This document shows positions 19,336 to 30,104 of a stretch of DNA of 64,000 bases, one piece after another. The translations under genes were made by a program, and so were the position numbers. Position 1 is the first letter of the stretch, and every line of letters starts with the position of its first letter. Source of the DNA: Aerococcus sanguinicola (GTDB lineage Bacteria; Bacillota; Bacilli; Lactobacillales; Aerococcaceae); the NCBI RefSeq assembly GCF_008726925.1, contig NZ_VYWO01000002.1:62001-126000 (forward strand), given 5' to 3'. The notes under the pieces are model-generated. The model was not told the DNA's origin. It did not search any database and saw only the letters and a list, made by a program, of their open reading frames with translations.

Positions 19336-20628
19336 ATGATTCCACGCTATACCCGTCCCGAAATGGCCCAAGTTTGGTCCGATGAGAACCGCTACCAGTG
19401 CTGGCTAGAAGTTGAAATCCTAGCAGCCGAAGCCTGGGCTGAACTGGGTGAAATCCCTAAAGAAGATGCTCAAAAGATTCGTGAAAAGGCCCGCTTTGAT
19501 GTGGGCCGCATCTTAGAAATTGAAGCAGAAACCCGCCACGATGTGGTCGCCTTCACCCGCTGTGTGTCAGAATCTCTCGGCCAAGAGCGCAAGTGGGTCC
19601 ACTATGGGCTGACATCAACGGATGTGGTGGATACAGCCCAGGGCTACCAGCTCAAACAAGCCAATGACATTATCCGTCAAGACTTAAACTGGTTCCTGGA
19701 GATCCTGAAGAAGAAAGCCCAAGAATACAAACATACCGTCTGCATGGGCCGGACCCATGGCGTTCACGCTGAGCCTACGACATTCGGGCTGAAGATGGCC
19801 CGCTATTATTCGGAAATTAAACGCCAGATTGACCGCTTCGACCATGCCGCGAAAGGCGTAGAAGCTGGGAAGATTTCGGGTGCCGTGGGAACTTTCGCCA
19901 ATGTCCCAACGGCTGTGGAAGCCTATGTCTGCGACCATTTGGGCATCCGGGCCCAGGAAATCTCCACCCAGGTGCTCCCTCGCGACCTCCATGCGGAATA
20001 TATCGCCTGCTTAGCTCTGATTGCGACCTCGATTGAAAACATGGCCACCGAGATCCGCCACTTACAGAAGTCGGAAACCCGGGAAGTGGAAGAGTACTTC
20101 GCCAAAGGGCAGAAGGGATCCAGTGCCATGCCCCACAAGCGCAATCCGATTTCCAGTGAGAATGTGACGGGTCTAGCCCGGGTCTGCCGGGGCCACGTGG
20201 TGACCGCTTATGAGAATGTAGCCCTCTGGCACGAACGGGATATCTCCCATTCCAGCGCAGAGCGGATTATTTTACCAGATACGACGATTTTGGTTAACTA
20301 TATGATCCGCCGCTTCGGCAAGATTATCGAAGACCTGACTGTCTTCCCCGACAACATGTTGCGGAACATGCAGGCTACCCATGGCTTAATCTATAGCCAA
20401 CGCCTGCTTTTGAAGCTGGTCGACCAGGGCTTGTCGCGGGAAGCGGCCTATGATTTGGTCCAACCTCTGACCGCCCAGGCCTGGGATGACCAGCGCGACT
20501 TCCGTGAGCTGGTTGAAGCGAATGACCAAATCACCGAACTATTGAGTCCAGAAGAAATCGACGACGCCTTTGACTACCACTACCACCTCCAACGGGTCGA
20601 TGAAATCTTTGAGCGATTAGGTATCTAA
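19336..20628 (+). CDS. purB: Adenylosuccinate lyase, copy 1
   Basis: 430-residue fumarase/aspartase-superfamily enzyme with two roles in purine synthesis: SAICAR to AICAR, and adenylosuccinate to [20 protein letters not shown] near residue 66, [11 protein letters not shown] near 88, [14 protein letters not shown] near 139 and the flexible loop [17 protein letters not shown] near 256 carry the active-site residues. AGAGGAG serves the ATG at 19336. It differs from copy 2 at 32931 at about 14 residues. It has its own promoter and terminator and lies outside the PurBox-controlled operon, so it may supply constant activity for the IMP-to-AMP branch. Confidence 0.95.
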   Translation: MIPRYTRPEMAQVWSDENRYQCWLEVEILAAEAWAELGEIPKEDAQKIREKARFDVGRILEIEAETRHDVVAFTRCVSESLGQERKWVHYGLTSTDVVDTAQGYQLKQANDIIRQDLNWFLEILKKKAQEYKHTVCMGRTHGVHAEPTTFGLKMARYYSEIKRQIDRFDHAAKGVEAGKISGAVGTFANVPTAVEAYVCDHLGIRAQEISTQVLPRDLHAEYIACLALIATSIENMATEIRHLQKSETREVEEYFAKGQKGSSAMPHKRNPISSENVTGLARVCRGHVVTAYENVALWHERDISHSSAERIILPDTTILVNYMIRRFGKIIEDLTVFPDNMLRNMQATHGLIYSQRLLLKLVDQGLSREAAYDLVQPLTAQAWDDQRDFRELVEANDQITELLSPEEIDDAFDYHYHLQRVDEIFERLGI

Positions 20629-20712
20629 AAGATGTGAGGAAAAGCCTTCAAAAACCTAGAAGGATAGGGACACTAGGCCCATTTTTACAGTAAAATATAT
20701 ATCGATTAGAAA

Positions 20713-20762
20713 GAGAACACCCCAGTAAGATTGCTTTGATCTTACTGGGGTGTTCTCTTTTA
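20713..20762 (+). terminator. Terminator after purB copy 1
   Basis: A perfect 19-bp stem, GAGAACACCCCAGTAAGAT with its complement, and a T-run. After it, 20774-20890 repeats AAGCCACAC and GTGTGGCTT in both directions, without coding potential. Confidence 0.9.
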
Positions 20763-20896
20763 TCTAGGACGGAAGCCACACTTAAGGGATTGGTGTGTGG
20801 CTTGGTGACTTCGAAGCCACACACGGAGGCTTTAACTGTGACTTGGGCTGTGTGAACCCACAATTCAGGCTTGGGAGTGTGGTTTGCCCAAGGAAC

Positions 20897-21241
20897 TTAG
20901 AAAATAAAGGGACCTGTCATAGCGCCGTAAACGGTATAGAAATTCCACAATTCTTTTCCCTGGTGCTTATAAAAGGCAGATTGGACAAAATCGGTCAGCG
21001 CCTTAAGCTCAGGAATCGTCAGTCGCTCCTTGGCAGAAAATTTTTTGAGAGCCTGGTAGCTTAAGGCAAGGGCCTGGTCTATGTCTTGGTCTTCCTCGAT
21101 CAACCTTGCGGCTTCCAAGAGCTTCTCTCTTGTCTGCGCAGGAAAAATAATGTCTGGAGCATTATAAAGCTCAGAAATTAATTTAAAACATGCTTCGCTG
21201 TCCTCTGCGGGGTCGAAGGATTTATTTTTCATTTTCGCCAT
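20897..21241 (-). CDS. Enterocin A immunity-like small helical protein
   Basis: 114 residues, no membrane segment, predicted four-helix. The pattern FKLISELYNAP, REKLLEAARLIEEDQDIDQA, LSYQALKKFSA and SAFYKHQGKELWNF resembles bacteriocin immunity proteins of the EntA/PedB type, which protect the producer from class II bacteriocins. No bacteriocin gene is next to it; the closest candidates are about 23 kb away. It may be an orphan immunity gene. The start is uncertain: an in-frame ATG a few codons inside is also possible. Confidence 0.45.
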   Translation of the reverse strand: MAKMKNKSFDPAEDSEACFKLISELYNAPDIIFPAQTREKLLEAARLIEEDQDIDQALALSYQALKKFSAKERLTIPELKALTDFVQSAFYKHQGKELWNFYTVYGAMTGPFIF

Positions 21242-21374
21242 CTTCTTTCTGCATTATATTATATTCTTCTTATTAATAAATACCAAACAGAAGTCAACTC
21301 GTCTCAAAATTAGCCCTTCCAGGGCCCTCGGAGGATTATTCGGATTTAACTGATATATAAAAATATAAAAGCTT

Positions 21375-21412
21375 AAAACATTCGTTTATATTCAAAAACA
21401 CGAACAATTATA
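21375..21412 (+). promoter_or_regulatory. PurBox pair (PurR operator) of the pur operon
   Basis: Two inverted CGAA cores: CATTCGTT (core 21381-21384) and CACGAACAATT (core 21401-21404), 16 nt apart. This is the arrangement and spacing of Bacillus-type PurR operators, which respond to PRPP. purR itself is not in the window. Confidence 0.75.
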
Positions 21413-21439
21413 AAAAATAATTAAAATAATATATGTTAT

Positions 21440-21467
21440 TTGACCTTTTCTTGTGTTATAGTATTAG
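21440..21467 (+). promoter_or_regulatory. Probable pur operon promoter
   Basis: TTGACC (21440-21445) with TATTAG at 16 bp (21462-21467). TATAGT at 21457 behind TGTG is an alternative -10. Confidence 0.4.
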
Positions 21468-21485
21468 GGAAAAAGGAAAGGGGTT

Positions 21486-21977
21486 ATGGAAATGGCTGAT
21501 GTTGCAGTGATTATGGGTTCAAAGTCAGATTGGGAGACCATGCGGGAAGCCTGTCAGCTTTTGGACACATTTAATATTTCGTATGAGAAACGGGTGATTT
21601 CGGCCCACCGGATGCCGGATGAAATGTTCGTCTTTAGCGAATCTGCCCGGGGGCGGGGCATCCAAGTGATAATTGCAGGCGCAGGCGGAGCAGCCCACCT
21701 ACCAGGGATGCTTGCTGCTAAGACGACCCTGCCAGTAATCGGTGTTCCCGTCCAGTCCCGGGCTTTGAGTGGATTAGATTCCCTCTTATCCATCGTACAA
21801 ATGCCGGGAGGCGTCCCTGTGGCAACCACTGCCATTGGGACATCGGGGGCTAAGAATGCGGGGCTCTTAGCCGTTCAGATCCTCAGTCTCCAGGATCCTG
21901 ACCTCGTAGATGGTCTAGCGAGCTACCGTCAGGCCATGCGCCAAGCGGCCGAAGAAAGTGGTGACCAGCTTGATTAA
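21486..21977 (+). CDS. purE: N5-carboxyaminoimidazole ribonucleotide mutase
   Basis: Class I PurE, which moves the carboxyl group of N5-CAIR to give CAIR; it works with PurK from the next gene. 163 residues. [14 protein letters not shown] near the N-terminus, VISAHRMPD near residue 38, [12 protein letters not shown] near 68 and the Pro-rich [16 protein letters not shown] are conserved. The ATG at 21492 fits the AAAGGGG site slightly better than that at 21486. First gene of the purine operon. Confidence 0.95.
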   Translation: MEMADVAVIMGSKSDWETMREACQLLDTFNISYEKRVISAHRMPDEMFVFSESARGRGIQVIIAGAGGAAHLPGMLAAKTTLPVIGVPVQSRALSGLDSLLSIVQMPGGVPVATTAIGTSGAKNAGLLAVQILSLQDPDLVDGLASYRQAMRQAAEESGDQLD

Positions 21978-23097
21978 GACCATTCTGCCAGGACAGACCA
22001 TTGGGATTATCGGCGGCGGCCAGCTGGGTCAGATGCTGGCCCAGTCAGCTAAGGCCATGGGCTTTCGGGTAGGGATTCTCGATCCAGGGGCTAATTGTTC
22101 AGCTGCCCAGGTGTCGGACTTTCACTACCAGAAGGCCTATGATGACCGAGAAGCGCTAGCTGCCTTTGCGGATGCCTGCGATGTCTTGACCTTTGAATTC
22201 GAAAATATTGATACCCAAGCTTTGGACGCCCTAGCTGATCGGGTCTACCTGCCCCAGGGAACTACCCTATTAGCGCAGACCCAGAACCGTTTAACTGAGA
22301 AGGCTTTTCTCGAGCGGGCAGGGGTTAAAGTCGCCCCTTACCGGCGGGTGGAAAGTCTAGCGGACTTACAAGCAGGGCTCGATCAATTGGGCTATCCAGC
22401 CGTTTTGAAAACGACCCGCTTTGGCTATGACGGCAAGGGACAAGTCGTTCTCCATAGTGCGGAAGACCAGGCTCAGGCCGCTGACCTGTTAAATGACCAG
22501 GTCTGTGTCTTGGAACAATGGCTGGCCTTCGCTAAGGAATTGTCGGTGATGGCAGTGGGTAATCCAGAAGGGGAGATTGTGACCTTCCCTGTCGCGGAGA
22601 ATATTCACTGCGACAATATCCTCTTTGAATCCATCGTACCCGCTCGAATTAGATCGGACCTCCAAGCTAAGGCGGACCAGGTCGCCCGGCAGATTGCCCA
22701 AGCTGGACACTTGGTGGGGACGCTAGGGATTGAGATGTTCTTGGGGGCTGATGGTGACCTTGTGATCAATGAACTGGCTCCCCGGCCACACAATAGCGGC
22801 CATTATACGATGGAAGCCTGTGATTTCTCCCAGTTCGACCTCCATATCCGGGCTATTTGTAATTGGAGGCTGCCCCATCCCCGGCTACTCCAGCCTGCTT
22901 TAATGGTCAATGTGCTCGGACAGGACCTAGCTGCCTTCAAGGAAAATTTGGTCCCATCTAGTCACTGGCACCCCCACCTCTATGGCAAGGCGGAAGCCAA
23001 AGTGAATCGCAAGATGGGCCATGTGACCCTCTTAACCGATAATATGGACCAAAGCTTAAAAGAAATAAAAAAGACGCAAATTTGGAAGCGAGGCTAA
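21958..23097 (+). CDS. purK: N5-carboxyaminoimidazole ribonucleotide synthase
   Basis: ATP-grasp enzyme that carboxylates AIR with bicarbonate and ATP. 379 residues with the N-terminal Rossmann-like [17 protein letters not shown], the ATP-binding [16 protein letters not shown] near residue 143, and [19 protein letters not shown] near 266. It overlaps purE by 20 bp; the start is GTG (21958 or 21961) with only a weak ribosome site, so coupling to purE is likely. Confidence 0.94.
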   Translation: MVTSLIKTILPGQTIGIIGGGQLGQMLAQSAKAMGFRVGILDPGANCSAAQVSDFHYQKAYDDREALAAFADACDVLTFEFENIDTQALDALADRVYLPQGTTLLAQTQNRLTEKAFLERAGVKVAPYRRVESLADLQAGLDQLGYPAVLKTTRFGYDGKGQVVLHSAEDQAQAADLLNDQVCVLEQWLAFAKELSVMAVGNPEGEIVTFPVAENIHCDNILFESIVPARIRSDLQAKADQVARQIAQAGHLVGTLGIEMFLGADGDLVINELAPRPHNSGHYTMEACDFSQFDLHIRAICNWRLPHPRLLQPALMVNVLGQDLAAFKENLVPSSHWHPHLYGKAEAKVNRKMGHVTLLTDNMDQSLKEIKKTQIWKRG

Positions 23098-23100
23098 AGC

Positions 23101-23820
23101 ATGACGGATCAGAACTTAATTTATACAGGCAAGGCCAAGGACCTCTACCGGACGGACCAACCAGGCATTCTCAAGATGGTTTACAAGAACCAAGCCACAG
23201 CAGGCAATGGAGCCAAGAAGGAAGAAATTCCAGGTAAGGGCGTCCTCAACCAAGCCATCAACCAGCTCATTTTTACTTATTTAGCCGAGGCAGGGATCCC
23301 TACCCATCTCGTCGAAGTCTTGAATGCACGTGAAGAATTGGTTAAGGAAGCTCAGATGTTTCCCCTAGAAGTTGTCTTCCGCAACTATGCGGCAGGGAGC
23401 TTCGTCAAGCGCCTCGGCGTGGAGAAGGGGACGCCCATTGAAGATGGGGTCTTGGAATTCTTCTATAAGGCAGATGCCTTGAATGACCCCTTCATCAATG
23501 ACGACGATATCCGCTTCCTTCAAGCGGCAACGGAAGCAGAACTCCAGGAGATCAAGGCGCTAACCCGTCGGATCAATACGCTCTTAGTTGACTTGTTCAA
23601 GCAAGCCGGACTGATCCTCGTTGATTTTAAATTGGAATTTGGTCGCACAGCAGCAGGCGAGATTGTTTTGGCAGATGAATTCTCTCCCGACAATGCCCGC
23701 CTCTGGGACGTCGAGACCAAAGCCTCTTTCGATAAAGATATTTTCCGCAACGATGAAGGGGATATCATTCCCTTCTATGAAGCGGTGCTCAGCCGACTCG
23801 AAGCCCTTACCCAAGCCTAG
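23101..23820 (+). CDS. purC: SAICAR synthetase
   Basis: Joins CAIR and aspartate with ATP. 239 residues, the bacterial length. The start LIYTGKAKDLYRTD, the PLEVVFRNYAAGSFVKR segment near residue 82 and LVDFKLEFGR near 176 with LADEFSPDNARLWD near 190 are the expected signatures. It begins 3 bp after purK. Confidence 0.96.
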   Translation: MTDQNLIYTGKAKDLYRTDQPGILKMVYKNQATAGNGAKKEEIPGKGVLNQAINQLIFTYLAEAGIPTHLVEVLNAREELVKEAQMFPLEVVFRNYAAGSFVKRLGVEKGTPIEDGVLEFFYKADALNDPFINDDDIRFLQAATEAELQEIKALTRRINTLLVDLFKQAGLILVDFKLEFGRTAAGEIVLADEFSPDNARLWDVETKASFDKDIFRNDEGDIIPFYEAVLSRLEALTQA

Positions 23821-23835
23821 ACCACAAGGAGGACC

Positions 23836-24084
23836 ATGATGTATCAAGTTGAAATTTTTGTAAGTTATAAGGAATCGATCTTAGACCCTCAAGGTAAAGC
23901 CATCCAGCAAGCCGTCCACCAGATGGGCTATCCAGAAGTCGAAAGTGTCCGCCAGGGCAAATACTTTGAGCTTGAAATCGCCAAGGATGTCGCAGATGTC
24001 CAAGCCACAGTTGAAGCAATCTGCGACAAACTCTTGGCCAATGTCACCATGGAAGCTTACCGCTACACCATTAAGGAGGGTTAG
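23836..24084 (+). CDS. purS: FGAM synthase subunit PurS
   Basis: 82-residue small subunit that bridges PurL and PurQ in the Gram-positive FGAM synthase. It has the pattern [24 protein letters not shown] and a C-terminal [27 protein letters not shown] precedes ATG ATG (23836/23839). Two bases separate it from purQ. Confidence 0.94.
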   Translation: MMYQVEIFVSYKESILDPQGKAIQQAVHQMGYPEVESVRQGKYFELEIAKDVADVQATVEAICDKLLANVTMEAYRYTIKEG

Positions 24085-24086
24085 GC

Positions 24087-24770
24087 ATGAACTTTGCTGT
24101 GATTCAATTTCCTGGGTCGAATTGTGATGAGGACATGTTCCATGCTATTCGTGATAGCCTAGGGGAATCGGTAGAATTTGTTTCCTCAGACGCTGATGAC
24201 CTTAGCGGCTATGATGCTGTGATGCTACCGGGAGGCTTCTCCTTTGGGGACTACCTCCGCTCAGGAGCGATTGCAGGTTTTGCTCCTATTATGACGGCTC
24301 TCAAAGACTTTGCGGCTTCAGGTAAGCTCGTCTTAGGGACCTGCAATGGTTTCCAGATCCTCTGTGAGGCGGGTCTCTTACCCGGTGCCTTCTTGCGCAA
24401 CCGCGATCTGCACTTTGTCTGCAAGCAACAAGCGCTCAAGGTTGAAAATCATCACACGGCTTTTACAAGCCGCTACCAGGCTGGTGAGACTATCCAGCTG
24501 CCTATCGCCCATGGTGAAGGGAATTATTATTGCGATGAAGCGACCCTAGCTGACTTGAAGGCTAAGCAACAAATTGTTTTCACTTATGCGGGGGAAAATC
24601 CCAATGGTTCAACGGCTAATATTGCAGGGATTTGTAATGAGGCGGGCAATGTGATCGGCCTTATGCCCCACCCCGAACGGGCAGTGGAAGCACTCATTGG
24701 CGGTATCGATGGTTTGCGGGTCTTTGAATCCATGCGCGACTACCATAAGAACTTAGGAGGGCAAGCTTAA
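24087..24770 (+). CDS. purQ: FGAM synthase glutaminase subunit PurQ
   Basis: Class I glutamine amidotransferase that supplies ammonia to PurL. 227 residues. The nucleophile Cys is in [11 protein letters not shown] near residue 86. [15 protein letters not shown] lies near 51, and the catalytic His and Glu are in [11 protein letters not shown] near 194. Its TAA shares a base with the purL ATG. Confidence 0.96.
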   Translation: MNFAVIQFPGSNCDEDMFHAIRDSLGESVEFVSSDADDLSGYDAVMLPGGFSFGDYLRSGAIAGFAPIMTALKDFAASGKLVLGTCNGFQILCEAGLLPGAFLRNRDLHFVCKQQALKVENHHTAFTSRYQAGETIQLPIAHGEGNYYCDEATLADLKAKQQIVFTYAGENPNGSTANIAGICNEAGNVIGLMPHPERAVEALIGGIDGLRVFESMRDYHKNLGGQA

Positions 24771-26998
24771 TGGCTAATCAAGAATTAACAGCAGAAGCAA
24801 TCCAAGAAGAAAAGATCTACCAGGAATGGGGCCTGACCGACGAAGAGTATGCCCATATTCGCGATGATATCCTCGGGCGCCTGCCCAATTATACGGAAAC
24901 CGGCCTCTTCTCCGTGATGTGGAGTGAGCACTGTTCCTATAAGAATACCAAGCCTATCTTACGAAGCTTTCCTTCAGAAGGGACCCAAGTTCTCCAGGGC
25001 CCGGGCGAAGGCGCGGGGATTGTGGATATTGGGGATGGTCAAGCCGTGGTCTTTAAGGCAGAAAGCCACAACCATCCCTCAGCGGTGGAACCCTATGAAG
25101 GGGCTGCGACTGGAGTGGGTGGGATTATCCGCGACATCTTCAGCATGGGGGCACGGCCCATTGCAGTCTTGGACTCCCTTCGTTTTGGCGAATTGGATGA
25201 TGCCCGTACCAAGTATATCTACCAGGAAGTCATCAATGGGATTGCGGGTTACGGCAACTGTATCGGCATTCCTACAGTGGGGGGCGAGATTGCCTTCGAT
25301 AATTGCTACCGCGGCAATCCCCTCGTCAATGTCATGTGTGTGGGGCTCATGGACCAAAAAGATATCCAAAAGGGCCGGGCAGCGGGTGTCGGCAATACCA
25401 TTCTCTATGTCGGCGCTAAGACCGGCCGGGATGGGATCCATGGGGCGACTTTCGCCAGTGCAGAATTCAGCGATGACCATGACAGTCAGCGGTCAGCTGT
25501 CCAAGTGGGCGATCCCTTTATGGAGAAGCTCCTATTAGAAGCCTGCTTAGAAGTTATCCAGACCTGCCAGGAAGAATTAGTTGGTATCCAAGACATGGGA
25601 GCGGCTGGTCTTGTCTCCTCCAGTTCTGAGATGGCCTCCAAGGCAGGGACAGGCTTACGTCTTAACTTAGACCAAGTGCCCCAGCGTGAAACCGGCATGA
25701 CGCCTTATGAAATGATGCTGTCTGAATCCCAAGAACGGATGCTCCTCTGCGTGAAGAAGGGGAAGGAGGCTAAGATCCAAGCCATCTTCAATAAGTACAA
25801 GCTCCATGCCGTGAAGATTGGCGAGGTAACGGATGATGGCCGCTACCGGCTCTTCCACCAGGGGCAAGAAGTGGCTAATGTCCCAGTAGATGCCCTGGCG
25901 GAAGCGGCTCCTGAATATCAGAGAGAACAACGCTTGCCCCAGCGCTTAGCCCAAGCTGAGACCAAGCAATACCAGCCCCAATTTACCGATGCTAAGGCGA
26001 CCTTGGAAGCCCTCCTCCAGCAGGGAAGTATTGCTTCTAAGCGGTCTGTCTACGAAACTTATGACACCATGGTCCGGACGTCTACCGTAGAAGGGCCAGG
26101 AACGGATGCGGCGGTCCTCCGTATTCGCGGCACGCAAAAAGCCCTGGCTATAACCACTGACTGCAATGCCCGCTATATCTACTTGGACCCTGAACGTGGG
26201 GGCCAGATCGCAGTTAGCGAAGCCGCCCGGAATATTGTCGCTAGTGGGGGCCAACCCCTTGCTATCACCGACTGCTTGAACTATGGGAACCCAGAAGATC
26301 CAGAAATCTTCTACGAATTGGCCCAGTCAGCAGCAGGCATTGCCAAAGCCTGCCGCCAGCTCAATACGCCGGTCATTTCAGGCAATGTTTCCTTGAACAA
26401 CGAGAGCAATGGCCAGGCCATCTACCCCACCCCTATGATTGGGATGGTGGGCTTGATCCGCGACCTGTCTGAAGTGACCACCCAAGCCTTCAAGGCAGCA
26501 GGCGACTTGATCTATAGCATTGGTGAAACGGATGATGCCTTCAATGGTTCAGAACTCCAATACTTAGAAACCGGCCAAATCTCTGGTCAACTCTTTGACT
26601 TTGACCTGGACCAAGAAGCGGCCAACCAAGCAGCCGTCCTCCAAGCTATCCAAGCAGGCTACCTGGCTTCAGCTCATGATTTAAGTGAAGGGGGGCTGGC
26701 GGTAGCACTCGCTGAGTCCGCCTTTAAGACGGGCCTAGGCCTTGAGGCTACTTTTGCGGGGCCAATCCGTCAAGTCTTTAGTGAGAACCAGTCGCGCTTT
26801 ATTGTTTCTGTCCATCCAGACCAGCAAGCCGCCTTCGAGGCAGACTTCGGCCATCATTTTCATTTGATTGGTCAAGTCACTGCTGATGCCAGCTACCGCT
26901 TGCGGGCAGAGGATGGCGAGATCCAAGCTGATGTGGCAGATTTACAAGCATTATGGGAAGGGGCCTTAACGTGTCAACTGAATGCCAAGAGCAAATAA
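24770..26998 (+). CDS. purL: FGAM synthase catalytic subunit PurL
   Basis: 742 residues, the small PurL type that needs PurS and PurQ. It converts FGAR to FGAM with [18 protein letters not shown] near residue 46, [20 protein letters not shown] near 87, and the second-half signatures [16 protein letters not shown] and [15 protein letters not shown] are present. It overlaps purQ by one base and purF by 28. Confidence 0.97.
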   Translation: MANQELTAEAIQEEKIYQEWGLTDEEYAHIRDDILGRLPNYTETGLFSVMWSEHCSYKNTKPILRSFPSEGTQVLQGPGEGAGIVDIGDGQAVVFKAESHNHPSAVEPYEGAATGVGGIIRDIFSMGARPIAVLDSLRFGELDDARTKYIYQEVINGIAGYGNCIGIPTVGGEIAFDNCYRGNPLVNVMCVGLMDQKDIQKGRAAGVGNTILYVGAKTGRDGIHGATFASAEFSDDHDSQRSAVQVGDPFMEKLLLEACLEVIQTCQEELVGIQDMGAAGLVSSSSEMASKAGTGLRLNLDQVPQRETGMTPYEMMLSESQERMLLCVKKGKEAKIQAIFNKYKLHAVKIGEVTDDGRYRLFHQGQEVANVPVDALAEAAPEYQREQRLPQRLAQAETKQYQPQFTDAKATLEALLQQGSIASKRSVYETYDTMVRTSTVEGPGTDAAVLRIRGTQKALAITTDCNARYIYLDPERGGQIAVSEAARNIVASGGQPLAITDCLNYGNPEDPEIFYELAQSAAGIAKACRQLNTPVISGNVSLNNESNGQAIYPTPMIGMVGLIRDLSEVTTQAFKAAGDLIYSIGETDDAFNGSELQYLETGQISGQLFDFDLDQEAANQAAVLQAIQAGYLASAHDLSEGGLAVALAESAFKTGLGLEATFAGPIRQVFSENQSRFIVSVHPDQQAAFEADFGHHFHLIGQVTADASYRLRAEDGEIQADVADLQALWEGALTCQLNAKSK

Positions 26999-28479
26999 TT
27001 TCTGAAGGGGACTACCTGTCAACCTATATTGATGAAGCGACTTATGACCTCCCCCATGAAGAGTGTGGCTTGATCGGAATTTGGAACCATCAGCTAGCTG
27101 CCCGCTTAGTCTTCTATGGGCTGATGGCCCTCCAACACCGGGGCCAGGAGGGGGCAGGCATTACAGCCCTTGAAGGCAATGGTCGGATGAAGGATATCCG
27201 TGGCCTGGGTTTGGTGAGTGAAATCTTCAAGTCCATGGACCAGTTTGACTACCTCCAAGGTCAGGCTGCCTTGGGTCATGTCCGCTATGCGACTTCGGGG
27301 GAGCACTCCCTCCACAATATCCAGCCCTTCCTCTTTCATTTTGAAGAAGGGGATATGGCCTTGGCCCACAATGGCAACCTAGTCAATGGCCGGTCTCTCC
27401 GCCGTGACTTGGAGAATAAGGGGGCCATCTTCCGGTCGACTTCGGATAGTGAGGTCCTCATGCACTTGATCCGCCACAGCCAAGAAGCAAACTTTATCGA
27501 CCGGGTGAAGGCAGCCTTGAAGCAGATCAAGGGGGGCTTTACCTATATCTTGTTAACCAGCCAAGGTCTGGTTGGCGCCTGCGATCCTAATGGTTTCCGC
27601 CCGCTTGTAGTCGGGCAATTGGCTGATGGCTCCTATGCCATGGCTAGTGAGTCCTGTGCCCTCGACCAGATTGGCGCCAAGGCTCTCTTCGATGTGCAGG
27701 CGGGTGAACTGGTGGTTATTAACAGCCAGGGTATCCACCGGCAGTATTATACGGAAGACCGCCAACAAGCCATTTGTTCCATGGAATATATTTACTTTGC
27801 CCGGCCTGATTCCACCATCCATGATATTAACGTCCATACCGCCCGCAAACAATGTGGCGCCTGCCTAGCCCAGGAAGCCCCTGCTCCTGAGGCAGACTTC
27901 GTGGTCGGGGTTCCGAATTCTTCCTTGTCAGCGGCTAGCGGTTATGCGGAAGCGGCCCACTTGCCCAATGAAATGGCCTTGGTTAAGAACCAATATGTGG
28001 GGCGTACCTTCATCCAGCCCAGCCAGGAAGAGCGGGAGCGAGGGGTCCGCATGAAGTTATCCGCTGTCCGCAAGCTTCTAGAGGGCAAGCGGGTGGTTAT
28101 GGTGGATGATTCGATTGTCCGAGGCACGACCTCTAAGCGGATTGTCAGCCTCTTGCGGGAAGCTGGGGCTAGGGAAGTCCATGTGCGGATCGCCTGCCCG
28201 CCCCTCAAGTATCCCTGCTTTTATGGGATTGATATTTCAACGACCCGAGAGCTAATCGCCGCCAACCATACGATTGATGAGATGTGTGACTTGATTGGAG
28301 CAGATTCCCTGGCCTTTCTCAGTGAAGAAGGACTCATGGAAGGGATCGGCTTAGCGACTGATGCGCCGTACGGAGGCCTCTGCATGGCCTACTTTAATGG
28401 GGACTATCCAACAGGTCTCTACGACTATGCCGAAGAATACCATCAAGCTTTAGCAGAAGAGGAGGAAAAGCATGGATAA
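26971..28479 (+). CDS. purF: Amidophosphoribosyltransferase
   Basis: Committed step of purine synthesis: PRPP plus glutamine to phosphoribosylamine. 502 residues. The N-terminal nucleophile lies in [12 protein letters not shown], about residue 32, so a propeptide is removed as in Bacillus-type PurF. The PRPP loop [16 protein letters not shown] is near residue 375. GTG at 26971 is preferred: GGAAGGGG ends seven bases before. The reading frame also has an upstream ATG at 26953 inside purL. Cys-rich motifs QCGACLAQ and YPCFYG match the Fe-S type. Confidence 0.94.
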   Translation: MSTECQEQIISEGDYLSTYIDEATYDLPHEECGLIGIWNHQLAARLVFYGLMALQHRGQEGAGITALEGNGRMKDIRGLGLVSEIFKSMDQFDYLQGQAALGHVRYATSGEHSLHNIQPFLFHFEEGDMALAHNGNLVNGRSLRRDLENKGAIFRSTSDSEVLMHLIRHSQEANFIDRVKAALKQIKGGFTYILLTSQGLVGACDPNGFRPLVVGQLADGSYAMASESCALDQIGAKALFDVQAGELVVINSQGIHRQYYTEDRQQAICSMEYIYFARPDSTIHDINVHTARKQCGACLAQEAPAPEADFVVGVPNSSLSAASGYAEAAHLPNEMALVKNQYVGRTFIQPSQEERERGVRMKLSAVRKLLEGKRVVMVDDSIVRGTTSKRIVSLLREAGAREVHVRIACPPLKYPCFYGIDISTTRELIAANHTIDEMCDLIGADSLAFLSEEGLMEGIGLATDAPYGGLCMAYFNGDYPTGLYDYAEEYHQALAEEEEKHG

Positions 28480-29509
28480 TGCCTACAGCCAAGCTGGTGT
28501 CGATGTGACCGCAGGCTATGAAGCCGTCCGTCGCATGAGCAAACACGTTGAAAAAACCCGTCGTCCAGAAGTACTCAGTGACTTAGGGGGCTTTGGCGCT
28601 GCCTTCTCATTGAAGGCATTTGACTACCAAGATCCGGTCCTTGTTTCAGGAACAGATGGGGTGGGAACCAAGCTTCTCTTAGCCATCCAAAGCCAAGTTT
28701 ACGACCAAATTGGGATCGATTGTGTGGCCATGTGTGTCAATGACATCCTCGCTCAGGGGGCAGAACCCTTGTATTTCTTAGACTATCTGGCGGTGGCCAA
28801 GAATGACCCGGCTATAATTGAAGCCATCGTCAAAGGCGTCTGTACAGGTTGCCAAGAAGCTGGCGCTGCCCTAATCGGGGGTGAAACAGCAGAGATGCCG
28901 GACATGTACACGGGCAATGACTTCGACCTGGCAGGCTTTGCGGTGGGGATTGCCGACCGACAAGCCCTTATCCAGAAGAAAGCAGTCAAAGCTGGGGATA
29001 TCCTAGTTGGTTTAGCCTCTTCGGGGCTCCATTCCAATGGCTATTCCTTGGTGCGCAAGGTCTTCTTCAAAGACCATGACTTTGCCCTCGATGAACCCCT
29101 TGATTTAGTGCCGGAAGCAGCCAGTCTAGGGGAAGAATTGCTGAAGCCCACGCGGATCTATGTGGCTTCCCTCCTTCCCCTCCTTCAAGCGGGTAAGATC
29201 CATGGGCTAGCCCATATTACAGGGGGCGGCTTCATTGAGAACATTCCCCGCATGTTGCCTGAGGGCCTCTGTGCCCAGATTGATCGCGGGACCTGGCCTG
29301 TCTTAGCTATCTTCAAGGCCTTGGCCCATTATGGTCAAATTCCTGAAGAGGACCTGTATGAAATCTTCAATATGGGAATTGGGATGGTCGCTGCTGTTGC
29401 GGCTGACGATCTCGAACTTGTCCTCGCTGACTTAGAGGCAGCGGGAGAAGCTGCTTATGTTATTGGCCGGGTGGTTGAAGACTCAGACCATAAGATTCAA
29501 ATTCGTTAA
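28472..29509 (+). CDS. purM: AIR synthetase
   Basis: Cyclises FGAM to AIR with ATP. 345 residues. [18 protein letters not shown] at the start, [14 protein letters not shown] near residue 57, [11 protein letters not shown] near 137 and [16 protein letters not shown] near 247 are conserved. It overlaps purF by 8 bp, with GAGGAGGAAAAG in the end of purF as its ribosome site. Confidence 0.97.
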   Translation: MDNAYSQAGVDVTAGYEAVRRMSKHVEKTRRPEVLSDLGGFGAAFSLKAFDYQDPVLVSGTDGVGTKLLLAIQSQVYDQIGIDCVAMCVNDILAQGAEPLYFLDYLAVAKNDPAIIEAIVKGVCTGCQEAGAALIGGETAEMPDMYTGNDFDLAGFAVGIADRQALIQKKAVKAGDILVGLASSGLHSNGYSLVRKVFFKDHDFALDEPLDLVPEAASLGEELLKPTRIYVASLLPLLQAGKIHGLAHITGGGFIENIPRMLPEGLCAQIDRGTWPVLAIFKALAHYGQIPEEDLYEIFNMGIGMVAAVAADDLELVLADLEAAGEAAYVIGRVVEDSDHKIQIR

Positions 29510-29519
29510 GGAGGATACC

Positions 29520-30104
29520 ATGCGCTGTGCTGTATTTGCATCCGGTAATGGGTCGAACTTTCAAGCCCTGGCCCAAGCCTTCTCAGATGGCCAGGAGGGG
29601 ATTGACCTAGTCTTTCTCTTCTCGGACCAAGCCGGAGCCCATGTACTCGACCGAGCCGAGCCATTTGGAATTAAGACCTATCACTTTAGTCCCGAAGACT
29701 TTGCCAACCGCCAGGGCTATGAGGAGGCCCTCCTTAAGCTCTGCCAGGAAGAGGCCATCGATTGGATCATTCTAGCAGGCTATATGCGGGTTCTCCATGC
29801 CCCCTTAGTCCAAGCCTACCCCCAAGCTATTATTAATATTCATCCTTCCCTCCTTCCTGCTTTTCCCGGGCGTCATGGCATTCGTGATGCCTACCAAGCA
29901 GGAGTGGAGGAGACGGGGGTAACCGTCCATTATGTGGATGCTGGAATCGATAGTGGAGAGATCATTGCACAAGTCCATTTGCCCATTGAAGCAGGGGAAA
30001 GCCTGGCCCAGCTGGAAGAGCGAATCCATCAATTAGAACACCAAGTCTACCCCGCTGTTATTCGTCAATTGAAAGGAAGAGAAGATGCCAAGAGCCTTAA
30101 TTAG
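29520..30104 (+). CDS. purN: GAR transformylase (folate-dependent)
   Basis: Transfers a formyl group from 10-formyl-THF to GAR. 194 residues. FASGNGSNFQAL at residues 5-16, LAGYMRVLHAPLVQAYPQAI near 87 and NIHPSLLPAFPGRHG with the catalytic Asn-His near 108 are present. AAGGAGG at 29508-29514 selects the ATG at 29520; an upstream in-frame start lies inside purM. Confidence 0.95.
   Translation: MRCAVFASGNGSNFQALAQAFSDGQEGIDLVFLFSDQAGAHVLDRAEPFGIKTYHFSPEDFANRQGYEEALLKLCQEEAIDWIILAGYMRVLHAPLVQAYPQAIINIHPSLLPAFPGRHGIRDAYQAGVEETGVTVHYVDAGIDSGEIIAQVHLPIEAGESLAQLEERIHQLEHQVYPAVIRQLKGREDAKSLN

Noticed and set aside
21242..21485. Purine riboswitch upstream of purE
   Set aside because: No conserved loop-loop pattern or terminator; the PurBox pair explains control better.
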